A stretch of DNA of 64,000 nucleotides. It comes from Massilia agri (lineage in GTDB: Bacteria; Pseudomonadota; Gammaproteobacteria; Burkholderiales; Burkholderiaceae_D). Location: assembly GCF_024753255.1 (NCBI RefSeq), contig NZ_JANUHA010000007.1, positions 186,001 through 250,000 of the forward strand, in the 5' to 3' direction. The translations under genes and the position numbers were made by a program. Positions 13,434 to 21,249 of the stretch are shown piece by piece (within the stretch, counting starts at the first letter, position 1; every line of letters starts with the position of its first letter). Under the pieces are notes generated by a model. It saw only the letters and a program-made list of their open reading frames with translations. It was not told where the DNA came from and ran no database searches.

Positions 13434-14921
13434 ATGATGGAACAAGCTGTTTTGACAGAAGAGTTTCCTTGCGAAATGCCGTCGACGGCGCTAGATACGA
13501 TGGCGCCCTTGCGATGGCCTGCCTTGTCCATCGACAGGAGCAAACGCGGCAGCCTGGTCGACCAGATCGTCGGGGCCATCTCGACGATGGTAAACGAGCG
13601 CCAGCTCGGTACCGGCACGAAAATGCCTTCAGTTAGACAATTCGCAAAGTGCAATGGCGTCAGCACATTCACGGTCGTCGAGGCCTACGAGCGCCTGCAC
13701 CAGCTGGGATTGCTCTCCTCGCGGCGCGGCGCCGGCTTCTTCGTCGCCCGCAGCCTGCCCCGGGCCGCCTGTCCGACCCTGGCGGCGCCCAGCCTGCAAT
13801 CCGAGATCGACGCCCTGGCGCCGGACCTGTATTCCGGGCAGTCGGACGCCCTGCCGGTCGGCGCCGGCTGGTTGCCGCCGGAGTGGTATGGTGACAACAC
13901 CTTATTGGACGCGGTACGCCACGCCATGAAGATCCCGGCCGGCCGCCTGCGCGGTTACGGCCACCCGCTCGGCCTGCCCGCCCTGCGCCAGCACCTCGCC
14001 ACCACCCTGGGCGCGGAGCTGTTCCCCGTCGATCCCGACCAGGTGCTGCTGACCCACGGCGCGACCCACGCCTTCGACCTGATCCTGCGCACCCTGGCGC
14101 GGCCGGGCGACGTGGTACTGGTCGAAGACCCCGGCTACAGCAACCTGCTGTCCCTGATCCGCCACCACGGCTGCGTCCCGGTCGGCATCCGCCGCGGCGA
14201 AGCGGGCCTGGACATGGACGAACTGGCGCGCCAGGCCGCCGTGCTGCAGCCAAAGCTCATGTTCGTCAACACCGTGCTGCAGAATCCCCTCGGCACGTCG
14301 CTCAGCCAGGCCCAGGCCCACCGCCTGCTCGCGCTGGCCGAGCAGTTCGACTTCTGGCTGGTGGAGGACGACATCTACCGCGAACTGGCCGCGCCCGGCG
14401 AAGCCTCGCTGGCCGCGATGGACGGCCTGCGCCGGGTGATCCGGGTCGGCAGCTTTTCCAAGACCCTGTCGCCGGTGCTGCGCGTCGGCTCCCTGTGCGC
14501 ATCCCGCTCGCTGGTGCCGGAACTGCTGCGCGTGAAGATGCTCGCGGGCCTGACGACCTCGGAGATCAACGAGCGCGCCGTGTTCGAGGCGACCAGCACC
14601 CGCTCCTACCGGCGCATGATGGCGCGCCTCGCGGCCCGCTTGGATGCCGCGCGCGAAGAATCCCTGGACGCCCTGCGCGACGCCGGCCTGCGTCCACTGG
14701 CCCAGCCGCGCGGCGGCATGTTCGTCAGCGCCGGCTGGGATGGGCGGGCTGCGCCAGGCCGCAGCGCCCGCACCATCGCCGACGCCGCGCTCAAGGCCGG
14801 CATCCTGCTGGCACCGGGGGAATTCTTCACCCAGCGTACGCCGGAGGGCATCTGGTTCCGCTTCAACGTGGCCTATGCCGCCGATCCGCAACTGCTGGCC
14901 TTCCTGCGCGCGCAGCGCTAG
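13434..14921 (+). CDS. MocR-type transcriptional regulator (GntR HTH fused to aminotransferase-like domain)
   Basis: About 495 residues. GTG 13431, ATG 13434 and ATG 13437 are all possible starts; ATG 13434 sits best after GGAG. A ~30-residue leader precedes a GntR winged helix (about 35-105: LVDQIVGAISTMV, KMPSVRQFAK, TFTVVEAYERL, SRRGAGFFV). The rest is a fold-type-I aminotransferase-like domain with HGATHAFDLIL, VEDPGYSN, QNPLGTSLS and the PLP Lys in RVGSFSKTLSPVLR. Such regulators sense PLP adducts of amino compounds; beta-alanine or 3-aminoisobutyrate would fit here. It is divergent from the pyrimidine operon and 9 bp ahead of the TetR gene. Confidence 0.92.
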   Translation: MMEQAVLTEEFPCEMPSTALDTMAPLRWPALSIDRSKRGSLVDQIVGAISTMVNERQLGTGTKMPSVRQFAKCNGVSTFTVVEAYERLHQLGLLSSRRGAGFFVARSLPRAACPTLAAPSLQSEIDALAPDLYSGQSDALPVGAGWLPPEWYGDNTLLDAVRHAMKIPAGRLRGYGHPLGLPALRQHLATTLGAELFPVDPDQVLLTHGATHAFDLILRTLARPGDVVLVEDPGYSNLLSLIRHHGCVPVGIRRGEAGLDMDELARQAAVLQPKLMFVNTVLQNPLGTSLSQAQAHRLLALAEQFDFWLVEDDIYRELAAPGEASLAAMDGLRRVIRVGSFSKTLSPVLRVGSLCASRSLVPELLRVKMLAGLTTSEINERAVFEATSTRSYRRMMARLAARLDAAREESLDALRDAGLRPLAQPRGGMFVSAGWDGRAAPGRSARTIADAALKAGILLAPGEFFTQRTPEGIWFRFNVAYAADPQLLAFLRAQR

Positions 14922-14930
14922 GGGACGGTC

Positions 14931-15557
14931 ATGGACATCCACGCCGCCCCGAGCAAGCGCGACAAGGTCGAGACCGCGATCCTGCAGGCCGCCACGCGCC
15001 TGTTCGCCGAATGCGGCTTCGAGGGCACCACCATCGCCGCGGTGGCGCAAGCGGCCGGCATCTCGAAGCAGAACCTGCTCTACTACTTCCCGACCAAGCC
15101 CAGCCTGTACCAGCGCGTGCTCGACGACGTGCTGGACGACTGGCTCGCCCGCATGGCACACCTGGCCGACAGCGCGGGCGAACCTGGCGAGGTGCTGCGC
15201 GCCTACGTCCGGGCCAAGCTGCGCTTTTCACGCGAGCAGCCCTGGGCCTCGCGCGTGTATGCGATGGAGGTGATCGGCGGCGCCAAGTTCTACGGGGAGC
15301 AGATCCGCGCCCGCGTCGTGCCGCTGCTGCGCCGGGACATCGCGGTGTTCGAGCGCTGGATGGCGGACGGGCGCATTGCGCGCGTGAACGCGACCCACCT
15401 GCTGTTCGCGCTCTGGGCGATGACCCAGTCCTACGCCGACTTCGCGGCACAGATGGCCCTGGTGCTGGGCCGGCCGGAACTGACGGGCGCGGACTTCGAG
15501 GATGCCGAGCAGTTGGTCGGCGAACTGGTGGTCCGGGCTGTCACTTCCGTGGCATAG
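14931..15557 (+). CDS. TetR-family regulator, RutR (YcdC) type
   Basis: 208 residues. The N-terminal TetR helix-turn-helix (about 12-60) reads ILQAATRLFAECGFEGTTIAAVAQAAGISKQNLLYYFPTK with two changes typical of RutR (KQNLLYYF). The C-terminal domain matches the RutR/YcdC ligand fold (LRFSREQPWASRVYAMEVIGG, FAQ-like WAMTQSYADFAAQ). E. coli RutR binds uracil and thymine. It is 9 bp downstream of the MocR-type gene, probably the same transcript, and next to a complete pyrimidine-breakdown operon with a RutR-like site in its promoter. I infer that it represses that operon until uracil or thymine is bound. Confidence 0.9.
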   Translation: MDIHAAPSKRDKVETAILQAATRLFAECGFEGTTIAAVAQAAGISKQNLLYYFPTKPSLYQRVLDDVLDDWLARMAHLADSAGEPGEVLRAYVRAKLRFSREQPWASRVYAMEVIGGAKFYGEQIRARVVPLLRRDIAVFERWMADGRIARVNATHLLFALWAMTQSYADFAAQMALVLGRPELTGADFEDAEQLVGELVVRAVTSVA

Positions 15558-15619
15558 GACAGTCTGGCAGCAAGGTGTTACCATGCTTTTATAACAACAG
15601 GTCTCGCCATGTCCAGCCC

Positions 15620-16177
15620 ATGTCCAATTACGCAACTCCTATCCTGACGACCGACCGCCTCACCCTGCGCCCGTTCACCCTGGACGATGCGCCGGACCTG
15701 CTGGCCGTGTTCTCCGACCCCGCCGTGATGCATTACTGGAGCTCCGAGCCCTGGACCTCGGTGCGCGACGCCGAGGCCATGATCGAACAGGCGCTTGCCG
15801 GCTACCGCGAGCAGTCCGAGGTACGCTTCGGCATCGAGCTGGCCGCGACCGGCCAGCTGATCGGCGCCCTCAACCTGCACCGCTTCTTCCCGAGGAACCG
15901 CCGTTGCGAAATCGGCTACGCCCTCGGCAGCGCGCACTGGGGCAAGGGCTACGCCAGCGAGGCGTTGGCCACCGGCATCGACTACGCCTTCCACGAGCTG
16001 CGCCTGAACCGCATCGAGGCCGACATCGACCCGCGCAATACCGCCTCAGGCGCCCTGCTGGAGCGGCTGGGCTTTCGCAAGGAAGGCTATATGCCCGAGC
16101 GCTGGTTCGTGCACGGCGAGATGGCCGACACGGTCAATTACGGCCTGCTGCGCCGCTACTGGGACGAGCGCAAGTAA
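15620..16177 (+). CDS. GNAT-family N-acetyltransferase (RimJ/RimL type)
   Basis: 185 residues. Acetyltransf_3-type fold: TDRLTLRPFTLDDAPDLL at the N-terminus, then IGALNLHRFFPRNRRCEIGYALG, and the acetyl-CoA loop WGKGYASEAL. Next is NRIEADIDPRNTASGALLERLGFRKEG, the standard late motif of the family. The start MSNYATP has no strong ribosome site; an ATG 11 bases earlier is out of frame. Members acetylate ribosomal protein N-termini, antibiotics or small amines; nothing here picks one. It is monocistronic by its 62- and 142-bp flanks. Confidence 0.88.
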   Translation: MSNYATPILTTDRLTLRPFTLDDAPDLLAVFSDPAVMHYWSSEPWTSVRDAEAMIEQALAGYREQSEVRFGIELAATGQLIGALNLHRFFPRNRRCEIGYALGSAHWGKGYASEALATGIDYAFHELRLNRIEADIDPRNTASGALLERLGFRKEGYMPERWFVHGEMADTVNYGLLRRYWDERK

Positions 16178-16319
16178 GGGCAGCGCCACCTCGCTCTTCC
16201 CGCCTATCCGTCCTCATGACCGCTAAACCCGGGAATCCGACCATTCGTCGGATGACCGTGGCGCGCGCGGCGCCCCCGTCCTACAGTAGCGCCATCACCT
16301 CTACCAAAGGACATACCGC

Positions 16320-16580
16320 ATGAAAACCGCCACCCGCTCCGCTTTCCGCTCCTTCGTCGCCGACATGGAAGACATCGGCCGCAAGTGCAACCGTGCCGTG
16401 CGCTCGGGCGCCCGCACCCTGGCCGCCCTGCCCTGGCCGGCCCTGCTGGCCGTGTCGATCGTGCTGGCCTGCCTGATGACCATCGTGCCGCTGGCGCTGA
16501 CCCTCTTCGTCGGCTTCCTGCTGCTGAAATTCGTGGCCGCCGCCCTGTTCGGCCGCCGTCCGCAACAGATCGCGGAGTAA
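16320..16580 (+). CDS. Small membrane protein ahead of the LytS-type kinase
   Basis: 86 residues with an AAAGGA ribosome site eight bases before the start. A basic, Ser-rich N-terminal ~35 residues precede one long or two closely spaced hydrophobic helices (about residues 39-78, PALLAVSIVLACLMTIVPLALTLF and GFLLLKFVAAALFG in part). It ends 3 bp before the histidine kinase gene and is almost certainly co-transcribed with it. I do not recognise a family; the position suggests an accessory or target of the kinase, but this is inference only. Confidence 0.75.
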   Translation: MKTATRSAFRSFVADMEDIGRKCNRAVRSGARTLAALPWPALLAVSIVLACLMTIVPLALTLFVGFLLLKFVAAALFGRRPQQIAE

Positions 16581-16583
16581 ATC

Positions 16584-17474
16584 ATGGCCGCCGCTCCGAT
16601 CAACCGCGCAATCGACTTCGTGCGCGAAGCCGTCAACGAAGCCAGCGTCCTGTGGTGGCGCTTCTTCGACTGGCTGGCCCTGGTCGAGTGGCGCCAGCTG
16701 TACGTGACCTGGTTCCTGGTCTTCGTGTCCGGCATCCTGCTCAACCTGACCGAACCGGCCGTCTGGTTCATCCTGATTTCCTTCGGCGTGAAGGTCCTGG
16801 CCGGCGGCAAGCGCCGCGCCGAACTCACCGCCCAGGAAGCCGCGGACAAGGCCAACGTCGCCACGCTCGAGCGGCGCCTGATGGAAGCGCAGATGGCGAC
16901 CCTGCAGGCCCAGGTCGAGCCGCACTTCCTGTTCAACACCCTGGCCCTGATCGGCCAGCTGATCGAGACCGACCCGAAGGAGGCGGCGCGCGTGCACGCC
17001 CACCTGATCGAGTACCTGCGCTCCTCATTGCCGCAGATGCGCGCAGGTGGCGGCGGCACCCTCGGCAAGCAGGTCGAGCTGTCGCGCGCCTACCTGGCGA
17101 TCATGCAGGCGCGCATGAAGGAACGCCTGGCGGTGCGCTTCGAGGTGCCGGACTTCCTCGGCAGCGCGCCCTTCCCGCCGATGATGCTGCAGACCCTGAT
17201 CGAGAACGCGATCAAGCACGGCCTGGAGCCGAAGGTGGCGGGCGGCACCATTACCGTGCGCGGCCACGTGGTCGGCGCCACCCTGCACGTCGACGTCTGC
17301 GACGACGGCGTCGGCATCGACCTGCACGCCGACGAGGGCGTGGGCCTGGCCAACATCCGCGAACGCCTGGCCCTGCTGTACGGGAAGGATGCCGAGCTGG
17401 TGATCGAAATGCCACCCGGGGGCGGCGCCTGCGCCTCGATCCGCCTGCCCTACCGGATGACGGAGTTCGACTGA
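16584..17474 (+). CDS. Sensor histidine kinase, LytS/YehU type (His_kinase domain)
   Basis: 296 residues. Two hydrophobic segments (about 40-75) anchor it in the membrane. A coiled stretch leads to the His_kinase box QVEPHFLFNTLALIGQLIE, with His114 as the likely phosphorylation site. HATPase motifs follow: LIENAIKHGLEP (N box), CDDGVGID and GVGLANIRERLALLYG. There is no dedicated sensor domain, so the signal is probably sensed in or at the membrane. It overlaps the response regulator by one base (the A of TGA/ATG), as in LytS/LytR and AlgZ/AlgR pairs. Confidence 0.92.
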   Translation: MAAAPINRAIDFVREAVNEASVLWWRFFDWLALVEWRQLYVTWFLVFVSGILLNLTEPAVWFILISFGVKVLAGGKRRAELTAQEAADKANVATLERRLMEAQMATLQAQVEPHFLFNTLALIGQLIETDPKEAARVHAHLIEYLRSSLPQMRAGGGGTLGKQVELSRAYLAIMQARMKERLAVRFEVPDFLGSAPFPPMMLQTLIENAIKHGLEPKVAGGTITVRGHVVGATLHVDVCDDGVGIDLHADEGVGLANIRERLALLYGKDAELVIEMPPGGGACASIRLPYRMTEFD

Positions 17475-18247
17475 TGCCTTTGACCGCACTGATCGCCGAC
17501 GACGAGGCGCCCCTGCGCGAACAGCTGCGCACGCGCCTCGCGCAAGCATGGCCCGAGCTGCGCATCGTGGCCGAAGCGGCCAACGGCGCCGAAGCGGTGG
17601 CCCTGGCCGCCGAGCACAAGCCCGACATCGTCTTCCTGGATATCCGCATGCCCGGCATGGGCGGCATCGACGCCGCGCGCCAGCTCTACGACCGCTGTCA
17701 CATCGTGTTCGCCACCGCCTACGACCAGTACGCGCTGGACGCCTTCGAGCAGGGCGCGATCGACTACCTGTTGAAACCGGTGACGCCGGCGCGCCTGCAG
17801 ACCACCTGCGAACGCCTGCGCAAGCGCCTCGCCGGCAACGCGGCCGCGCCCCAGGATATCGGCGCGCAGCTGGCCGAGCTGGGGGCGCTGCTCAAGGGAG
17901 GAAGCGCCGCCGCCAAACCGAACTACCTGCGCTGGATCCAGGCCCAGGTGGGTGGCAGCCTGCGCATGGTCAGCACCCGCGAAATCCTGTTCTTCCAGGC
18001 CGACGACAAGTACACCTGCGTACAGACGGCCAGCACCCAGCTCCTGATCCGCAAGACGCTCAAGGAGCTGGCGGACGAGCTGGATCCGGACGAGTTCTGG
18101 CGCATCCACCGCTCGACCCTGGTGCGCGTTGACGCCATCCTTGAAGTCACGCGCGACCTGCGCGGACGGCAGATGGTCAGGCTGCGCAACTACCCGGAAC
18201 TGCTGGAGGTGAGCCGGAACCACGGCTACCTGTTCCAGCAGATGTGA
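17474..18247 (+). CDS. Response regulator with LytTR DNA-binding domain
   Basis: 257 residues from the ATG overlapping the kinase stop. Receiver domain 1-120 with DD at 9-10, Asp56 in FLDIRMPGMGG, the switch Thr/Ala in VFATAYDQYAL and Lys in YLLKPVTPARL. A linker (~125-150) precedes the LytTR domain (155-257), recognised by EILFFQADDKYTCVQT, LKELADELDPDEFWRIHRSTLV and RNHGYLFQQM. LytTR proteins bind direct repeats in target promoters. The partner is the preceding kinase. No target is obvious in the window. Confidence 0.93.
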   Translation: MPLTALIADDEAPLREQLRTRLAQAWPELRIVAEAANGAEAVALAAEHKPDIVFLDIRMPGMGGIDAARQLYDRCHIVFATAYDQYALDAFEQGAIDYLLKPVTPARLQTTCERLRKRLAGNAAAPQDIGAQLAELGALLKGGSAAAKPNYLRWIQAQVGGSLRMVSTREILFFQADDKYTCVQTASTQLLIRKTLKELADELDPDEFWRIHRSTLVRVDAILEVTRDLRGRQMVRLRNYPELLEVSRNHGYLFQQM

Positions 18248-18254
18248 GTTTCAC

Positions 18255-18911
18255 TTAGCCGAACAGGCCCTCGTCGGAACCGTCGCCATCGAAGAAACCG
18301 CCGGGGCCGTCGAGGCCGCCCTCGTCACCGAGCAGATTGTCCGACTGGCCGATGTCGTTGATGCCGGCCTGGTCGGCCAACGCGCTGCCGGACTGGTCGT
18401 TATCTGACAGCAGGTGGCTGGCGTTTCCGCCGGCATCGTGGTCATGGAACAGGTTGTCGAGGCCATGGAAGAGGAAACTGCCTGCCGCCACCCCGGCCGC
18501 GGTTGCGGCAATCGAGCCAAGCAAGCCTCCGCCCCCACCGCCACGCAGGAAGCCGCCGCCGCTGCGGTTCGAGAAGCCGGGGAAGGCGTGCTGCCAGGAC
18601 ATGTGCTGGGATTGCTGGTGTTGCGGCGAATGGGAACGATGGCGGTTGCCCCAGCTGTGCGGATCGAGGAAGGCGCCGCCGCTGCGCTGCTGGTTGTCGA
18701 GCTGGCTTTCCAGCATGGCGATGCGCGACCTGGCAGCGTCGAGGGCCTGCTCCATCAGCAGGGCGCGCTGGACCAGCAGGTAGGCGGCATCGGGTTGCTG
18801 GGCGACGGCGCGCTGGATCAGGGAATCGGCTTCGGGGTCTTTCTGGACGCCGCGGGCCTGGACGAGCTGGCCCAGGAAGTCATGCAGTTTCTGGGTATCG
18901 GATGGGCTCAT
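18255..18911 (-). CDS. DUF2076 domain-containing protein
   Basis: 218 residues from the ATG at 18911, preceded by GAGGAG at good spacing; the open frame beyond it is non-coding. The N-terminal ~75 residues (MSPSDTQKLHDFLGQLVQ, DPEADSLIQRAVAQQPDAAYLLVQRALLMEQAL) are the helical DUF2076 hallmark. A low-complexity Ser/His/Gln stretch follows, then a Gly-rich segment with a hydrophobic patch (GLLGSIAATAAGVAAGSFLFHG) and a C-terminus rich in Asp, Gly and Phe. Proteins of this type are small, envelope-associated and of unknown function. It is convergent with the LytTR gene, 7 bp apart. Confidence 0.88.
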   Translation of the reverse strand: MSPSDTQKLHDFLGQLVQARGVQKDPEADSLIQRAVAQQPDAAYLLVQRALLMEQALDAARSRIAMLESQLDNQQRSGGAFLDPHSWGNRHRSHSPQHQQSQHMSWQHAFPGFSNRSGGGFLRGGGGGGLLGSIAATAAGVAAGSFLFHGLDNLFHDHDAGGNASHLLSDNDQSGSALADQAGINDIGQSDNLLGDEGGLDGPGGFFDGDGSDEGLFG

Positions 18912-18970
18912 GGTGGTGCTCCTCATCGTGGATATGATTAAAACTGCATGTTGTGCGTCTGACCGCGATT

Positions 18971-19315
18971 TCAAGCGCCTGGACAGGGCTTGTGGTCGGC
19001 AATCACCATGGTGCGACCGCCCCGCGAGGCACTACCCGGCTCGCCGCCATGTTCGAAGAAGTAGAACAGGCCCTCCTCCTGCATCAGACGCTCCGCGAAA
19101 GCGAGGTCGCTCTCCCGGTATTGGGTGGTCAGGCTGCGCTTCGGATGGGCGCCTGGTTCGGCGATCTCGAAGCGCCAGCTGGGAGCGATCGCGCCTCGAC
19201 CGGCACAGCTGCCCAGGATGACGTCGAGGATGTCAAAGACGTTCATGTCCTGGAAGACACGGCTTTCCCGTCCAGGCAAGGCCGACATGACGACGTCGTG
19301 GGCAAGGTTCGGCAT
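18971..19315 (-). pseudogene. VgrG (type VI secretion tip) gene remnant
   Basis: A 114-codon open frame. From about codon 18 it matches the middle of the VgrG N-terminal module: VFQDMNVFDILDVIL, APSWRFEIAE, KRSLTTQYRESDLAFAERLMQEEGLFYFFEH and MVIADHKP. Full VgrG proteins exceed 600 residues; the base-plate start, the gp5 OB fold and the beta-helix are missing and no continuation is visible in other frames on either side. There are no other type VI genes in the window. I read it as a decayed fragment of an orphan vgrG rather than a working gene. Confidence 0.8.
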
Positions 19316-19471
19316 CGCTTCCTCCGTTCAGTGAGTGCTTGCTTCCAGTAATTACATGCCTGGAATTTTCTGGCGCTTTGACCAGCGTCACTACACTTGA
19401 GTAAAGGAAAAACATGCGGAAAATTCCGAAGGTCGCCCGCGAAGAAGTCTGACGCGGCCGATCCCGCCGCC

Positions 19472-20830
19472 TTATACGTCAGGCTGCGTGGCGAGGCGTG
19501 AATCCCACCCCCAACGCCGCAAGCGGTGCCCCTTGAGCGCATAGAACAGGATCAGGCCATAGCACGGCAGCATCACCGCATAGGCTGTCTGCGGATGCGC
19601 GGCATCCGCGAAGTGACCATAGAGCATGGGCAGCAGCGCGCCTCCCGCCACGCCCATCACCAGCAGGGCCGATCCCGCTGCCGTGTACTTGCCCAGTCCC
19701 TCCAGCGCCAGCGGCCAGATCGCCGGCCACACCAGCGCATTGGCAAAGCCCAGCAGCGCCAGGTACAGCACCGTGTCCGGCACCACCGGCACGCCCAGCC
19801 ATCCCAGCAGGACCCGGGCCAGGCCGGCATCAAGCGACGAGCCGGACAGCACGCCGCAAGTGAACAGGAGTCCGAGCAGGGCCGACAACATCAGGGCGGT
19901 CTTTTGCGCCAGCAGGCGCGGAATGGCGACAACGCCCACCAGGTAGCCAAGCACCATGAAGGCCATGGTGTAGGAAGTCAGCACGCCGAAGTTCTGCACA
20001 TTCAGCTGCTGGCCGTACAGTCCGATGGTATCCCCCGCGATGACTTCCACGCCGACGTACGCGAAGAGAGACAGGGCGCCCAGCACCAGCTGGGGGAACT
20101 GCAGCACGCCGAAGCGGTGCACGGTGACGTCGCCGGCATCCTTTTCCGGCGTGATCTCGCGCAGCGTCGAGAAGTGCACGATCACCATGACCAGCAAGAG
20201 GCCGCCCGCCATGACCACATAGGGGAATACCAGCCGCTCGGCGAGCTGGGCGCGCAGGGCCTCCCTCTGGGCCGCGCCTATGGCCTCGAGCGCCATGTCC
20301 GAGACATTGCCGACGCCCGAGAGCATCAGCGAAGCGAACAGAAGCGGCACGACGACGCCGGCGCCCTTGTTGAACAGTCCCATGATGCTGATGCGCATGG
20401 CGGCGCTCTCGCGCGACCCGATGCAGACCAGGTAGGGATTCACGGCGGTCTGCATGAGCGTGGCGCCGGTCGCCAGGGTGAACAGGGCCAGCAGGAACAG
20501 CGGATAGGCGGCGCTGCGGGCCGCCGGAATGAAGAGCAAGGCGCCGGTGGCCATGACGCCCAGGCCGATGGTCATGCCGTGCTTGTAGCCGACCTTGTCC
20601 AGCACCGCAGCCGACGGCAAGGCCATCACGGTGTAGGCAATGTAGAAGGCAAAGGTGACGAACAGGGCGTGGAAATTGCTGAGGTCGCAGACGATCTTCA
20701 GGTAGGGGATCAGGGAGCCATTGAGCCAGGTAACGAAGCCCAGGATGAAGAACAGCATGCCGACGAAGAGCATCGCGACGACGACCTCTCTCGTCGAAGC
20801 GCCGGCCGAATCTGTATCGCGTCGTTTCAT
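19472..20830 (-). CDS. Sugar MFS transporter, FucP family (NagP-like, N-acetylglucosamine)
   Basis: 452 residues from the ATG at 20830 (GAGG five bases ahead; an in-frame GTG six bases earlier overlaps that site). Twelve membrane helices; FucP/NagP signatures include GMLFFILGFVTWLNGSLIPYLK at the start of helix 1, AYTVMALPSAAVLDKVGYK, GATLMQTAVNPYL and FANALVWPAIWPLALEGLGK. The TAVNPY and WPAIWPL forms are typical of the GlcNAc carriers in chitin-utilisation clusters of Xanthomonas, Caulobacter and Shewanella. The adjacent UTRA regulator, NagZ and GH18 protein agree. It would be the inner-membrane H+-coupled GlcNAc importer. Its leader carries a terminator-like hairpin. Confidence 0.9.
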   Translation of the reverse strand: MKRRDTDSAGASTREVVVAMLFVGMLFFILGFVTWLNGSLIPYLKIVCDLSNFHALFVTFAFYIAYTVMALPSAAVLDKVGYKHGMTIGLGVMATGALLFIPAARSAAYPLFLLALFTLATGATLMQTAVNPYLVCIGSRESAAMRISIMGLFNKGAGVVVPLLFASLMLSGVGNVSDMALEAIGAAQREALRAQLAERLVFPYVVMAGGLLLVMVIVHFSTLREITPEKDAGDVTVHRFGVLQFPQLVLGALSLFAYVGVEVIAGDTIGLYGQQLNVQNFGVLTSYTMAFMVLGYLVGVVAIPRLLAQKTALMLSALLGLLFTCGVLSGSSLDAGLARVLLGWLGVPVVPDTVLYLALLGFANALVWPAIWPLALEGLGKYTAAGSALLVMGVAGGALLPMLYGHFADAAHPQTAYAVMLPCYGLILFYALKGHRLRRWGWDSRLATQPDV

Positions 20831-20860
20831 GGACACCTCAACAATGAATTCAATGCACGT

Positions 20861-20920
20861 AAAAAAACCCCGGGTCCCGGTGAAGGGACTCGGGGGAACT
20901 CACAGAGGAGAGACTGTGAG
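20861..20920 (-). promoter_or_regulatory. Leader of the NagP-like gene with two hairpins and a U-tract (attenuator candidate)
   Basis: Read on the minus strand, the leader contains hairpin 1 (arms CTCACAG / CTGTGAG, 20914-20920 and 20899-20905). Hairpin 2 follows, an 11-bp stem with one G-U pair (CCCCGAGTCCC / GGGACCCGGGG, 20885-20895 and 20868-20878), and then seven U (20861-20867). That is a textbook intrinsic terminator, yet it stands 31 bases before the start codon of the transporter gene on the same strand. It may be a cis-acting attenuator, or the end of a small RNA made from the promoter region. It belongs to no riboswitch class I can name. Confidence 0.6.
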
Positions 20921-20995
20921 CGTTCGAACCGTCGTCGCCGGCAGGCAGACTGAAGCCGGCAATTCATGGTATCAGAACAAAAAGTTATAAACCAC

Positions 20996-21007
20996 TGGTA
21001 ATTACCA
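20996..21007. promoter_or_regulatory. NagR/DasR-like operator candidate
   Basis: TGGTAATTACCA is a perfect 12-bp palindrome. It has the TGGT-N4-ACCA skeleton bound by UTRA-GntR regulators of amino-sugar genes (DasR: TGGT-CTAG-ACCA; B. subtilis NagR/YvoA: a close variant). A half site TGGTAT lies at 20977-20982. The position, between the NagP-like gene and the regulator gene at 21250, is where an autoregulated divergent operator would be. The 419-bp gap 20831-21249 holds this, the leader hairpins and otherwise AT-rich promoter DNA with more ACCA/TGGT half sites near 21118-21146. Confidence 0.5.
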
Positions 21008-21249
21008 ATTTACTCATCAGTGCCCCCTGCACGCCTCCTTCCGCACCGTTCCATCCGCATCCAGGGCGCGTACTTCCGCTCTACGTCGCATCGCATGCAC
21101 GCGGGGAGATTATCAATACCAATCAAATACCGATTGACTTAGTGGTACGGCCCGACCTATATTTACCGAACTTTATTGCAAGAAAGGCCACGATGACCCA
21201 GCATCTTCCCTGTGCAGACGCTTGCGGCGCCCACGCCACCTGACCCGCA

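Noticed and set aside
18971..19315. A functional type VI secretion spike
   Set aside because: Only the middle of the N-terminal VgrG module is present and no tss, hcp or effector gene is near.
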